Origin: Geopseudomonas aromaticivorans
GTDB lineage: Bacteria; Pseudomonadota; Gammaproteobacteria; Pseudomonadales; Pseudomonadaceae
Reading direction: 5' to 3'
Assembly: GCF_019097855.1 (NCBI RefSeq)
Contig: NZ_JAHRGL010000080.1
Coordinates: 14,198-78,197, forward strand
Length of the DNA stretch: 64,000 nt
Part shown: positions 15,732-25,677 of the stretch, one piece after another
Numbering within the stretch: position 1 is the first letter of the stretch
Layout: each line of letters opens with the position of its first letter
Notes under the pieces: model-generated
What the model was told of the DNA's origin: nothing
The model's database searches: none
The model's input: the letters and a program-made list of their open reading frames with translations, nothing else
Position numbers and translations under genes: made by a program

Positions 15732-17858
15732 ATGTCGTCACTTCAGAGCAAAGGCATGGCGCTGTCCTCCGCCGAGCGGCGCTGGCTGCCCTGGCTGGGG
15801 CGCAACGGCAAGCTGGCCATGGCCTGGTCGTGTTGGCTGAACCGTGATGCGTTGCCCGAGGTGGAAAAGATCTTCGAGGGCATCGCGCAGACGCGGGTGC
15901 GCCTGCTGCAGAACTGGACCCGCTCGCAGTGGAGCTGGCTGGCGGAGCTGGCCGATGGGCTGGCGCGCGACTTCACCTGGCTGGACAACCGTTTGCTGCA
16001 GGACAAGCTCGGCCAGGCAAGCGACTTTTCCGAGCTGTTCGTGGTGTCGCCGGAAGGCGTGGTGCTGGCCTCCAGCTGGCCGGAACACTGCAAGGTCAGC
16101 GATGTCGATCCCTATGCCCTCGATGCCGGCCTGCACCAGCCGTTCCTGCACGGGCCGTATGTCGACCCGCTGACCTTGGCGATCGGCCCGTCCAGTTCGC
16201 GCTTTCACGATGAAGTGACGCTGATGTTCTATCAGCCGATCCGCCGCGACGGTCAACTGCTCGGCTGCCTGTGCGGGCGGGTGCCCAACGATGTGCTGGG
16301 CGACCTGATCCAGCGCGAGGCCGGGCATGTGTACGCCGAGTCCGGCGACAACTACCTGTTCATGGTCGAATCGCGCTTCGATTCGCGTATCCGGCCGGGT
16401 ACCGCACTGTCGCGTTCGCGCTTCGAGGACAACACCTTCAGCCATGGCGACAACCTCAAGAGCGGCGTACACACGCGTTGGGGCACGGTACGGGTGCGGC
16501 GGCACACCGAGCTGGAACTGCGCTTCGTCGATCCGGCCACCGGCGAGCTGCATCCGGGGGTGCGCGAGACCATCCGCAACGGTTCCAACCTGTTCGTAAC
16601 CTATCCCGGCTATTCCGACTACCGACACATCCCGGTGGTGGGCAAGGGGGTGACCTTCAAGTTGCCCGGCTCGCCGGACCGCTGGGGGATGATGTGCGAA
16701 GCGGATCTGGAGGAGGTCTACCGTCGCCGCTCGCTGACCTTCGGGCTGATGCGCACTTTCCTGCTCACGATGGGTAGCTGGTACGCCATCGATACGGCCC
16801 TGCAGAACTACAGCGGGCTGGCGCAGAACGTGCTGGACCTGCTCAGCCTGGGCCTGCTGGTGCTGTTCAGCCTGCTGTTTGCCGCCTTCGGGCCGCGGCG
16901 ACTGGCCCGGCGCATGGGCGAGATGACCGGGGTGATCCGCACCATTGCCGAGGGGGGCGGCAACCTCAGCCAGCGCCTGGACCGCAACCGCCTGGCGAAC
17001 GACGAAACCGGCGACATGGGCCGCTGGATCAACAGCTTCATCGACAACCTCGACGGCATCGTCGGCGAGGTGATCAGCGCCTCGCACAGCGTCGGGCAAA
17101 CCAATGCGCAGATGCTGGTGCACAACAACGAGGCGTGCAGCACCTCGACCTCGGTGGCCGAGGCGATGCGCAGCATGCTGCAACTGGTGGAGGAGCAGCT
17201 GGGCGAGATCCAGCAGGCGTCGATGACCGCCGAGGACATGAAGCACGCCATGGACGCGGTGATCAGCAGTGCCCGCGAGAACACCCAGTCGATCCGCAAT
17301 GTGGTCGACCGTTCGGCCAGCAGCGTGCAGTCGCTGGACAGCCGCATGGGGCAGATCGGCAACATTGTCGAGCTGATCAGCGAGATCACCATCCAGACCA
17401 ACCTGCTGGCGCTGAATGCCGCCATCGAGGCAGCGCGGGCCGGCGCCCATGGCCGCGGTTTTGCCGTGGTGGCGGGGGAGATCCGCACTCTGGCCTCGCG
17501 CACCGCCAGTGCCGCAGACGAGATCCGTCACGTGGTCGAGGGGCTGCAGGCGGAGACCCGCGACGCGGTGGCCTTCATGAACCATGGCGTGGAGAACGTC
17601 GATGCCAGCCTGCGCCAGGCGGAGCAGGGCGCATCCGAGAACATGCGTCTGCAACAGGCGGTGGAACGCATGTTTGGCCTGATCAAGCAGTTGGATCAGC
17701 GCAGTCAGCACTATGGCCTAACGGTGCGCGGAGTCGATGAGGTGTCCCAGGAGATGAACCAGACCCTGCGGGCGCTGCAGGGCAGCACCTCCAGCGTGCG
17801 GCACACCACCAGCAAGTTGCAGCAGTTGGTGGGGCAATTCGCGGTGAGCCAGGGTTAA
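15732..17858 (+). CDS. Methyl-accepting chemotaxis protein with unusual topology
   Basis: The 708-residue protein is a chemoreceptor. Residues 1 to about 350 form a sensor-like part with Cache/PAS-like features ([31 protein letters not shown]) but no N-terminal transmembrane helix. The hydrophobic stretch at about 355-405 has one strong helix and possibly a weak one. A HAMP-like segment and the methyl-accepting domain follow, with a near-canonical kinase-contact hairpin ([20 protein letters not shown] then [11 protein letters not shown]). There is no C-terminal CheR pentapeptide. The start MSSLQSK is preceded by CAGGGA. The ligand is unknown. Topology suggests either a cytoplasmic sensor or an atypical export signal. 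Confidence 0.88.
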   Translation: MSSLQSKGMALSSAERRWLPWLGRNGKLAMAWSCWLNRDALPEVEKIFEGIAQTRVRLLQNWTRSQWSWLAELADGLARDFTWLDNRLLQDKLGQASDFSELFVVSPEGVVLASSWPEHCKVSDVDPYALDAGLHQPFLHGPYVDPLTLAIGPSSSRFHDEVTLMFYQPIRRDGQLLGCLCGRVPNDVLGDLIQREAGHVYAESGDNYLFMVESRFDSRIRPGTALSRSRFEDNTFSHGDNLKSGVHTRWGTVRVRRHTELELRFVDPATGELHPGVRETIRNGSNLFVTYPGYSDYRHIPVVGKGVTFKLPGSPDRWGMMCEADLEEVYRRRSLTFGLMRTFLLTMGSWYAIDTALQNYSGLAQNVLDLLSLGLLVLFSLLFAAFGPRRLARRMGEMTGVIRTIAEGGGNLSQRLDRNRLANDETGDMGRWINSFIDNLDGIVGEVISASHSVGQTNAQMLVHNNEACSTSTSVAEAMRSMLQLVEEQLGEIQQASMTAEDMKHAMDAVISSARENTQSIRNVVDRSASSVQSLDSRMGQIGNIVELISEITIQTNLLALNAAIEAARAGAHGRGFAVVAGEIRTLASRTASAADEIRHVVEGLQAETRDAVAFMNHGVENVDASLRQAEQGASENMRLQQAVERMFGLIKQLDQRSQHYGLTVRGVDEVSQEMNQTLRALQGSTSSVRHTTSKLQQLVGQFAVSQG

Positions 17859-17866
17859 CCGCGCTG

Positions 17867-17889
17867 AGCCCGGACGGGGAGTCCGGGCT
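17867..17889. terminator. Hairpin between convergent chemoreceptor and HDOD genes
   Basis: A perfect 9-bp GC-rich stem (AGCCCGGAC with GTCCGGGCT) and a 5-nt loop lie between two converging stops. It probably serves both genes. Confidence 0.7.
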
Positions 17890-17902
17890 TGCCCTTGGCG
17901 TC

Positions 17903-18733
17903 TTAGCCGGCCATGGCCGAGGCCAGGGAGGCGGCGAGCTCGTTGTCTTCCTCGTTGTCCACTTCGGGATCGAGGCCGAGCTTGGCGAAGGCGGCGACTT
18001 GGCTCCAGTCGACGGCGGCCAGCAGGTGGCCGGTGCCGAGATAGCTCTGCAGCACGGCGACCTGGATCACGTCGGTGTAGTCGACGGCGTCGCTGTCGCG
18101 ACTGAAGTTCAGGTGCTGGGTGGGAACCGAGGCAATGGAGTCGGGGAAGTTCCAGTGTTGCAGGATGCGGTCGCCGATGAGCGGGTGGATCTCGTCGATG
18201 ACGAACGCGAGGCTCTGCGGGTCTTCCAGCAGTTGGGGGTGGCTTTCCGCATAGGTCAGAATCGGCAGCGCGCCAATCTGGTGGACGAGGCCGGCCAGCG
18301 CCGCCTGGTCGGGAACCAGCCGGGTGTAGTGGCGGCACAGGACGTAGCTGATGCTGGAGATCTCGAGGCTCTTGCTCCACACCTCATGCATCCTGCGCTC
18401 GATGACTCGCGACCTGGAACGGAACAGCTGTTCCATGGCGAGGCCTATGGCAAGGGTGCTGGTGTAGTTGATGCCGAGTCGACTGATCGCCATCTGCAGA
18501 TCGCTGATCTCGCTGCGCGCCCTCAGCAGCGGGCTGTTGGCAACCCGGATCAGGCGTGCGGTCAACGCGGTGTCGCTGCCGACCTCCCTGGCCAGTTCGG
18601 CAATGCCGATGTCGGGCTGCTGTGCGGCCTCACGGATGCGCAGGGCGGCCTCGGGCAGGGTGGGAAGTACCAGTTGATCATTGCGAATGGCTTGCAGCAA
18701 TTCCTGGCAGACCGTCTCGGTGAGTCGGTTCAT
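17903..18733 (-). CDS. HDOD-domain signalling protein
   Basis: The 276-residue protein has an HDOD domain over residues of about 15-215. HDOD domains are non-catalytic relatives of HD phosphohydrolases found in stress and signalling proteins. Typical features include the N-terminal LPTLPEAALRIRE segment, VGSDTALTARLIRVANSPLL and SRLGINYTSTLAIGLA. The C-terminal tail is acidic (DPEVDNEEDNE). No output domain is attached. It converges on the chemoreceptor and its neighbour at 19047 diverges, so it is a single gene. An AAGGAAA-type ribosome site precedes ATG 18733. A link to motility is only by location. Confidence 0.85.
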   Translation of the reverse strand: MNRLTETVCQELLQAIRNDQLVLPTLPEAALRIREAAQQPDIGIAELAREVGSDTALTARLIRVANSPLLRARSEISDLQMAISRLGINYTSTLAIGLAMEQLFRSRSRVIERRMHEVWSKSLEISSISYVLCRHYTRLVPDQAALAGLVHQIGALPILTYAESHPQLLEDPQSLAFVIDEIHPLIGDRILQHWNFPDSIASVPTQHLNFSRDSDAVDYTDVIQVAVLQSYLGTGHLLAAVDWSQVAAFAKLGLDPEVDNEEDNELAASLASAMAG

Positions 18734-19046
18734 TTCTCAGTATTTCCTTGTTGGTTCTGCACCGCCCCGGAATCTCGGAGGCTTTTTGGTTTGAGTCATG
18801 CCGCCAGGGCCGACTCGTCGGGTTGTCGATAATACGCTATGCACAATGCTGCCGTGTGGCAGGGGGCGTGCTGGGGCAGGGCCATCGCATGAAGCCAATT
18901 TCCCGGTCCGTAGGGGCGAATTGACCAGGCTCGGTGGCCATGCATGCGATTGCCCGACCTGCCGGGGCTCGAAGGGCCGAGCATCAACCAGATAGACTGG
19001 GCGACGGTCCTGCGTCACCTGGGGCCATTCACCTCCGCCGATAGCT
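18734..19046. other. Divergent intergenic region, nothing recognised
   Basis: The 313 bp between the HDOD start and the MFS start show no gene with coding bias, no clear hairpin, and no sigma-28 or sigma-54 match. Promoters for both flanking genes must lie here, but I cannot place them. Confidence 0.4.
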
Positions 19047-20381
19047 GTGAGCACTACATTGTCCGACTCGATAGCCGCTGCGCCCACGCGCAGCATTTAC
19101 CGTCACCCCGGGTTCATGCCTTTTCTGCTCGGCCGCCTGGCCGCGGTGGGGGCGATTCATATCCAGGCGGTGGTGGTCGCCTGGCAAGTCTACGACATGA
19201 CCCGCGACCCGCTGTCGCTGGCCTATGTCGGCCTCGCGCAATTCATTCCCATGCTCCTGCTGCTGATGCCGGCCGGCGATCTGATCGACCGCTACGACCG
19301 CAAGCTGATCCTCGCCATCAGCTGGGCGGTGGAGGCGCTGTGCAGCGGGCTGCTGGCCTGGCTATCGCTGAGCGGATCAGACAATCCCCATGCCATCTAC
19401 GCCGTGCTGGCGCTGTTCGGCTGCGCCCGCGCCTTCACCGGGCCGGCGCTGCAGAGCCTGCTGCCGCAGATCGTGCCGCGCGACCAGCTGGCCGCGGCGA
19501 TTGCCGCCAACAGCATGATCATGCGCGGCGCGACCATCATCGGCCCGCTGGTCGGTGGCGGCATCTACGCCTGGGGTGGTGGCGGCACGACCTACGGCGT
19601 CTGTCTGGCCTGCTTCCTGCTCGGCCTCGCGCTGCTACCCTGGGTGCCGGTGCGGTTTGCCGAGAAATTGACGGCCCTGGAAACCAGCGCGTGGAAGCGC
19701 TTCACGGCCGGCATCGCCTTCATCCGCTCGCGGCCCATCGTCCTCGGAACCATTTCCCTCGACCTGTTCGCCGTGCTGCTCGGTGGGGTGATCGCCCTGT
19801 TGCCGATCTATGCCCAGGACGTGCTGCAGGTCGGTCCGCAAGGGCTTGGCGCGCTGCGCAGTGCGATCGCCATCGGTGAGGTGGGCGTCGGCTTCTATCT
19901 CAGCGTGCGGCCCTTCGACCGTCGGGTCGGCTTGAGCATGTTCATCGCCGTCGCGGTGTTCGGCATCGCCAACCTGGTGTTCTCTCTCTCCAGTCTGTTC
20001 TGGCTGTCGTTCATGGCCTTGATGGTCGCCGGCGGCGCCGACATGGTCAGCGTCTACATTCGCTCGACGCTGGTGCAGTTCTCGACCCCGGATGCCATGC
20101 GCGGGCGGGTCAACGCGGTGAACATGCTGTTCATCAGCTCCTCCAACGAACTCGGCGAGTTCCGCGCCGGTGCCAGTGCCGCCTGGTTCGGCGTGGTCGG
20201 CGCAGCGGTCGGTGGCAGCCTGTGTACCCTGGTGGTCGTCGGTGTCTGGATGTGGGGCTTCAAGCAACTGCGCAGCCTCGATCACTTCGCCGATGCCGCG
20301 TTCGAGCGCGCCAGGCCGGTCAAGCCGGTCGAACGGTCATTGCCAGACGCAGCCCCAGCGTCTGCCACTCGGCCGCTCTGA
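19047..20381 (+). CDS. MFS transporter, EntS/MFS_3-like exporter
   Basis: The 444-residue membrane protein has about 12 predicted helices. It carries the MFS loop motif GDLIDRYDRKLIL after helix 2 and a second-half equivalent (DRRVGLSMFI). The N-terminal segment HPGFMPFLLGRLAAVGAIHIQAVVVAWQ (two helices in outline) and the GPALQSLLPQIVPRDQL region resemble the enterobactin-exporter/MFS_3 family. The start is GTG 19047 and no better ATG precedes the first helix. A T-rich terminator follows. The substrate cannot be told from sequence; no siderophore gene is nearby. Export is inferred from the family. Confidence 0.85.
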   Translation: MSTTLSDSIAAAPTRSIYRHPGFMPFLLGRLAAVGAIHIQAVVVAWQVYDMTRDPLSLAYVGLAQFIPMLLLLMPAGDLIDRYDRKLILAISWAVEALCSGLLAWLSLSGSDNPHAIYAVLALFGCARAFTGPALQSLLPQIVPRDQLAAAIAANSMIMRGATIIGPLVGGGIYAWGGGGTTYGVCLACFLLGLALLPWVPVRFAEKLTALETSAWKRFTAGIAFIRSRPIVLGTISLDLFAVLLGGVIALLPIYAQDVLQVGPQGLGALRSAIAIGEVGVGFYLSVRPFDRRVGLSMFIAVAVFGIANLVFSLSSLFWLSFMALMVAGGADMVSVYIRSTLVQFSTPDAMRGRVNAVNMLFISSSNELGEFRAGASAAWFGVVGAAVGGSLCTLVVVGVWMWGFKQLRSLDHFADAAFERARPVKPVERSLPDAAPASATRPL

Positions 20382-20409
20382 CTCGCTCGTGGTTCCGAAA
20401 TCCTCCTTG

Positions 20410-20434
20410 AAAGGCCTGACTACAGGCCTTTTTG
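20410..20434 (+). terminator. Intrinsic terminator after the MFS gene
   Basis: AAAGGCCTG (20410-20418), a 4-nt loop, then CAGGCCTTT followed by further T residues: a classical rho-independent terminator 28 bp after the stop. Confidence 0.9.
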
Positions 20435-20756
20435 CTGCCTGATCTTGCCCGGTCTCGGCAACGAATCGCCGCTGCCTGGCGAGTAGCTGCGGCTGATGCC
20501 GGGAAGCTGCGGTGGCGGCTTGCCCGAGGGGCGGCCACGGTCGTTTGTCTATCTGCGCGGATCAGGTGGCGCAGGTAGCTTCGACTATAAGGATGGTTAA
20601 AAAAGTTATTTAAAATAATTTTTATATTCCCATATATTGAGGCTGCCGCGTACTTATAGGCCAACCGTTGAGCCGCGCATGAAGTGAATGGACGCGCCAT
20701 TCGCATCCAGTATCGAGCCATCACGTCGTCACGTGATCCTTCGCTTGGAGTGCCTC
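20435..20756 (+). promoter_or_regulatory. AT-rich promoter region of the dioxygenase gene
   Basis: No gene is present. A conspicuous AT-rich block at about 20584-20640 contains the dyad TTATTT-A-AAATAA (20606-20618). It stands out from the GC-rich surroundings and is a good place for a promoter or a CysB/Cbl-like regulator site. I found no -24/-12 element. Confidence 0.45.
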
Positions 20757-21653
20757 ATGTCTGCGGTTGAATCCCTGCTGTCTGCATCCGAAGTTCCCTC
20801 CCAGTCGTTCGAGATCCGCCCGCTGGGCGACACTCTGGGCGCGGAAATCATTGGGCTGGATCTGTCCCGCCCGCTCAATACGGAAGATTTCGCCCACATC
20901 CACCTGGCGCATCTGGACCACGGCCTGCTGGTGTTCCGCGACCAGCACATCACTCCGGAGCAGCAGATCGCCTTCAGCCGCCTGTTCGGCGAGCTGCAGA
21001 TCCACGTGCTCAAGCAGTTCCTGCTGCCAGGGCACCCGGAACTCTTCGTCATCTCCAACATCGTCGAGAACGGCCAGCCGATCGGTCTCGGCGATGCCGG
21101 CAAGTTCTGGCACTCCGACTTGTCTTACAAGGAGCTGCCCAGCCTCGGCTCGATGCTCTATGCCCAGGAACTGCCGGAGGAGGGTGGCGACACCCTGTTC
21201 GCCAGCCAGCAGCGAGCCTACGAAACCCTGCCCGAGGCGCTTCGCCAGGCTATCGAGGGCAAGCGCGCCGCGCACTCCTACACCGCTCGTTATGCCGACG
21301 AGGTGTTCGAAGGCATCCAGCGTCCGCAGCTGAGCGCCGCGCAGCTCGCCGAGGTCAAGGCGGTGGTCCATCCGGTGGTGCGTACCCATCCGGAAACCGG
21401 GCGCAAGGGCCTGTTCGTCAACGAGAACTTCACCACCCACATCGAAGGCATTCCGGAAGACGAGAGTCGCCAGCTGCTCGCCGAGCTGTTCGCCCACAGC
21501 GCGCGCCCCGAGTTCGTCTATCGCCACCAGTGGCAGCCCAACGACCTGCTGTTCTGGGACAACCGTGCGCTGATCCACCTGGCCACCGGCTGCCCGTCGC
21601 ACCTGCGCCGGCGCATGCACCGCACCACCATCCAGGGCTGTGCGCCGTTCTGA
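20757..21653 (+). CDS. TauD/TfdA-family Fe(II)/2-oxoglutarate dioxygenase
   Basis: The 298-residue enzyme probably hydroxylates an organosulfur (or similar) substrate, releasing sulfite, sulfate or aldehyde. The iron triad is visible: His119 and Asp121 in KFWHSDLSY and the distal His274 in ALIHLATG. Arg289 in MHRTTIQG fits 2-oxoglutarate binding. Length matches TauD (about 283) and TfdA (about 287). The start MSAVES has GGAG 8 nt upstream; a longer reading would cross the AT-rich promoter. The adjoining downstream genes encode a sulfonate/nitrate-type ABC transporter, as in tau and ats loci. The exact substrate (taurine, alkyl sulfate or other) cannot be assigned, so I give no gene name. Confidence 0.85.
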   Translation: MSAVESLLSASEVPSQSFEIRPLGDTLGAEIIGLDLSRPLNTEDFAHIHLAHLDHGLLVFRDQHITPEQQIAFSRLFGELQIHVLKQFLLPGHPELFVISNIVENGQPIGLGDAGKFWHSDLSYKELPSLGSMLYAQELPEEGGDTLFASQQRAYETLPEALRQAIEGKRAAHSYTARYADEVFEGIQRPQLSAAQLAEVKAVVHPVVRTHPETGRKGLFVNENFTTHIEGIPEDESRQLLAELFAHSARPEFVYRHQWQPNDLLFWDNRALIHLATGCPSHLRRRMHRTTIQGCAPF

Positions 21654-21682
21654 GCCGCGCCCGAGGGAAACGCTGAAAACGC

Positions 21683-21752
21683 CGTCATCCCCGCGCAGGC
21701 GGGGATCCAGCAGGCCGTGGCACCTGGGCTCCCGCCTGCGCGGGAGCGACGC
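21683..21752. repeat. REP-like imperfect palindrome
   Basis: CGTCATCCCCGCGCAGGCGG at the left end is mirrored by CCGCCTGCGCGGGAGCGACG at the right end across a roughly 30-bp centre. This matches the widespread 'GTCATCCCCGCG' class of extragenic palindromes. It lies between the dioxygenase and binding-protein genes, and I saw no second copy in the window. Confidence 0.75.
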
Positions 21753-21813
21753 CAAGTGGCTTTTCCCGGGTTTCCCAAGCCAAGCCGATTTCGCAATTCA
21801 CCAGGAGTTCATC

Positions 21814-22857
21814 ATGTCCCGAGATAAACGCTTTCCCGGCCTGTCCCGTTTCGGCCGTCTGGCCGGCGGCGTCGGCCTGTCCCTCAGCCTGCTGGCCGGC
21901 AGCCTGGCGCTACCCACCGTGGCCCACGCCGAAGGCGAGATCCGCATCGCCGAGCAGTTCGGCATCGTCTACCTGCTGCTCAACGTGGTGCGCGACCAGC
22001 AACTGATCGAGAAGCACGGCAAGGCCGACGGTCTCGACATCAAGGTCGACTGGACCCAGCTGTCCGGCGGCTCGGCGGTCAACGATGCGCTGCTGTCCGG
22101 CTCCATCGACATCGCCGGCGCCGGCATCGGCCCGCTGCTGACGGTCTGGGACCGCACCCACGGCAAGCAGAACGTCAAGGGCGTGGCCTCGCTAGGCAAC
22201 TTCCCTTACTACCTGCTGAGCAACAACCCCAAGGTCAAGAGCATCGCCGACCTCACCGAGCAGGACCGCATCGCCGTGCCGGCGGTGGGCGTGTCGATCC
22301 AGTCGCGCTTCCTGCAGTACGCAGCCGCCCAGCAGTGGGGCGACAAGGAATTCAACCGCCTGGACAAGTACACCGTGGCGCTGCCACACCCGGAGGCCAC
22401 CTCGGCGCTGACCAGCGGCGCCACCGAGCTAACCGGCCACTTCTCCAACCCGCCGTTCCAGAACCAGGCGCTGGACAACCCCAACGTGCACGTGGTGCTC
22501 GACACCTACCAGCTGCTCGGCCCCAACTCGCCGGTGGTGCTGTACACCACCGAGAAGTTCCGCGCGGAAAACCCGAAGACCTACCAGGCCTTCGTCGCCG
22601 CGCTGGCCGAGGCCGCCGAGTTCGCCCAGAACGACAAGGCCGCGGCCGCCGATACCTACATCCGCGTCACCAAGGCGAAGATCAGCAAGGAAGACCTGCT
22701 GAAGATCATCGACAACGAGCAGTTCCAGTTCAGCGTGACGCCGACCGGCACCCTCCAGCTGGCCGAGTTCCTCCATCGCGTCGGCGCGCTGAAGAACAAG
22801 CCGGCCTCCTGGCAGGACTACTTCTTCGCCGACCCGCGCCTGGGGCAGGGGAGCTGA
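21814..22857 (+). CDS. ABC transporter periplasmic binding protein, sulfonate/nitrate/taurine type
   Basis: The 347-residue protein has a twin-charged N-terminus, a long signal sequence ending near VAHAEGEIR, and the NMT1/SsuA-like fold. Features are the opening RIAEQFGIVYLL, a GSAVNDALLSGSIDIAGAG substrate-pocket segment, and a ligand-exchange hinge around ADLTEQDRIAVPA. It captures the substrate in the periplasm for the ATPase and permease encoded next (4 nt and about 900 bp downstream). CAGGAG precedes ATG 21814; the in-frame extension upstream would read through the REP palindrome and is rejected. Pairing with a TauD-like enzyme suggests a sulfonate or sulfate ester; nitrate or thiamine-precursor ligands are less likely. 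Confidence 0.85.
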   Translation: MSRDKRFPGLSRFGRLAGGVGLSLSLLAGSLALPTVAHAEGEIRIAEQFGIVYLLLNVVRDQQLIEKHGKADGLDIKVDWTQLSGGSAVNDALLSGSIDIAGAGIGPLLTVWDRTHGKQNVKGVASLGNFPYYLLSNNPKVKSIADLTEQDRIAVPAVGVSIQSRFLQYAAAQQWGDKEFNRLDKYTVALPHPEATSALTSGATELTGHFSNPPFQNQALDNPNVHVVLDTYQLLGPNSPVVLYTTEKFRAENPKTYQAFVAALAEAAEFAQNDKAAAADTYIRVTKAKISKEDLLKIIDNEQFQFSVTPTGTLQLAEFLHRVGALKNKPASWQDYFFADPRLGQGS

Positions 22858-22861
22858 TGCG

Positions 22862-23725
22862 ATGAACGCTCCGTTGCCAGGCCACACGGTCAGCAATCCG
22901 GACTCCGCAGCGCCCGTGCGGGCGCTGCTGGAGGTGGACCGGGTCAGCCTCGAATACCGCACGCCGCAGCGGGTGGTGCGCGCCACCCACGAGGTGAGCT
23001 TCGCGGTCGATCCCGCCGACCGCTTCGTCCTGCTCGGCCCGTCCGGCTGCGGCAAGTCGACCCTGCTCAAGGCGGCAGCCGGCTTCATCGCGCCGAGTGC
23101 CGGCGAGATCCGCCTGGACGGCGTGCCGGTCAGCGAGCCGGGGCCGGACCGCATCGTGGTGTTCCAGGAGTTCGACCAGTTGCCGCCGTGGAAGACGGTC
23201 AAGCAGAACGTCATGTTCCCGCTGCTGGCCTCGCGCACCCTGGGGCGCAAGGAGGCCGAGCAGCGTGCCCTGCATTACCTGGACAAGGTAGGCCTGGCGG
23301 CCTTCGCCGACGCCTATCCGCACACCCTGTCCGGCGGCATGAAGGCGCGCGTGGCGATCGCCCGCGCGCTGGCCATGCAGCCGAAGATCCTCTTGATGGA
23401 CGAGCCGTTCGCCGCCCTCGACGCGCTGACCCGGCGCAAGATGCAGGAGGAGCTGCTGGCGCTGTGGGAGGAGGTGCGCTTCACCCTGCTGTTCGTCACC
23501 CACTCCATCGAGGAGGCGCTGGTGGTCGGCAACCGCATCCTGCTGCTGTCGCCGCATCCGGGGCGGGTGCGCGCCGAGGTGCACAGCCACCAGTTTAGCC
23601 TGCACAGCCTGGGCGGCGTGGCCTTCCAGCAGACCGCGCAGCGCATCCATCGCCTGCTGTTCGACGAGCAGGTGGACCAGCCGCAGCTGGACCTGCGCTT
23701 CCAGGACATCCGCCTGTCCTGCTGA
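22862..23725 (+). CDS. ABC transporter ATPase, TauB/SsuB type
   Basis: The 287-residue nucleotide-binding subunit has Walker A GPSGCGKST, a Q-loop in VVFQEFDQLPPWKTVKQN, a signature that reads LSGGMKARVAIARAL, Walker B ILLMDEPFAALD and switch His in THSIEEAL. This is the NrtD/TauB/SsuB group. Residues after about 240 form an extension not needed for ATPase function, rich in His and Gln. It starts 4 nt after the binding-protein stop and is followed after 31 nt by the permease gene, so the three are one operon. Confidence 0.9.
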   Translation: MNAPLPGHTVSNPDSAAPVRALLEVDRVSLEYRTPQRVVRATHEVSFAVDPADRFVLLGPSGCGKSTLLKAAAGFIAPSAGEIRLDGVPVSEPGPDRIVVFQEFDQLPPWKTVKQNVMFPLLASRTLGRKEAEQRALHYLDKVGLAAFADAYPHTLSGGMKARVAIARALAMQPKILLMDEPFAALDALTRRKMQEELLALWEEVRFTLLFVTHSIEEALVVGNRILLLSPHPGRVRAEVHSHQFSLHSLGGVAFQQTAQRIHRLLFDEQVDQPQLDLRFQDIRLSC

Positions 23726-23756
23726 CTCCCCGCTCCACTGTTACAGGAAATCCGCC

Positions 23757-24626
23757 ATGAGCCTTCCATCGCCCGTACCTCGCGTGGAATACGAAATCGA
23801 CCTGCCGCCGCTGAGCGACGGCCCGCTGGAACGCGAGCTGCCGCTGGCCACCCGCCTGTGGCAGCAGGGCTGGCTGCGCAAGGGCCTGATCCTGCTGCTG
23901 CTCGCCCTGGCCTGGGAGCTGGCCGCGCGCTACCAGGGCAACGACCTGCTGCTGCCGAGCTTCCTGCAGACTGCCCGCGCCTTCGCCGACGGCGTCGCCA
24001 GCGGCGAACTGCTGGAGAAGGTGGTCATTTCGCTGAGTGTGCTGCTCAAGGGCTACCTGCTCGGCATCGTGTTGGCCTTTGCCCTCACCACCCTGGCGGT
24101 GTCGACCCAGCTGGGCCGCGACCTGCTGTCGACGCTGACCGCCATGTTCAACCCGCTGCCGGCCATCGCCCTGCTGCCGCTGGCGCTGCTGTGGTTCGGC
24201 CTGGGCGAGGGCAGCCTGATCTTCGTGCTGGTGCACTCGGTGCTGTGGGCGCTGGCGCTGAACACCTACGCCGGCTTTCTCGGTGTCGCCGAGTCCCAGC
24301 GCATGGCCGGGCGCAACTACGGGTTGCGCGGCCTGCGCTTCGTCGCCCTGATCCTGATTCCGGCGGCGCTGCCCTCGATCCTCTCAGGCCTCAAGGTCGG
24401 CTGGGCCTTCGCCTGGCGCACCCTGATCGCCGCCGAGCTGGTGTTCGGCGCCAGCTCGGGGCAGGGTGGCCTCGGCTGGTACATCTTCCAGAACCGCAAC
24501 GAGCTGTACACCGACAAGGTGTTCGCCGGGCTGGCCGTGGTCATCCTGATCGGCCTGCTGGTGGAGAACCTGGTGTTCAGTCTTATCGAGCGGGCCACCG
24601 TCAAGCGCTGGGGCATGCAGCGCTGA
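23757..24626 (+). CDS. ABC transporter permease, TauC/SsuC type
   Basis: The 289-residue inner-membrane protein has about six helices after a roughly 35-residue cytoplasmic tail. The EAA-like coupling loop is visible at about residues 180-200 (AGRNYGLRGLRFVALILIPA), and the family region ELVFGASSGQGGLGWYIF follows. Length is near TauC (275). GGAAATCC lies upstream of ATG 23757. It completes the importer begun at 21814. No further sulfur gene follows directly, so the operon probably ends here or reads into the SDR gene after a gap of about 200 bp. Confidence 0.88.
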   Translation: MSLPSPVPRVEYEIDLPPLSDGPLERELPLATRLWQQGWLRKGLILLLLALAWELAARYQGNDLLLPSFLQTARAFADGVASGELLEKVVISLSVLLKGYLLGIVLAFALTTLAVSTQLGRDLLSTLTAMFNPLPAIALLPLALLWFGLGEGSLIFVLVHSVLWALALNTYAGFLGVAESQRMAGRNYGLRGLRFVALILIPAALPSILSGLKVGWAFAWRTLIAAELVFGASSGQGGLGWYIFQNRNELYTDKVFAGLAVVILIGLLVENLVFSLIERATVKRWGMQR

Positions 24627-24783
24627 GAAGCTGCCCACGATCTGCTGCGCGTCGGCCATGCTGCGTTGAGATCGGTTTCGGAATGCTCATTTGCAACCAG
24701 CAAACTCCGCTTCCTCAACCGACTTCGCGGGGCCGCCAAGGCCTTGCCTGGCTCTAGCTCGCGAGATCGTGGACAGCTTCTGA

Positions 24784-25581
<798 letters not shown>

Positions 25582-25677
25582 CCGGCCGTTTGCCCAGACA
25601 CGGCGGCGCTGGACCGGCCGCCGCATCCGGGTAATCTTGCTGCCTTGTTACCTCCGGATCAGCCGCGCAGGACCACC

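Noticed and set aside
21716-21732. TGGCACC as a sigma-54 -24 element
   Set aside because: It lies within the REP-like palindrome and lacks a GC pair 10 nt downstream.
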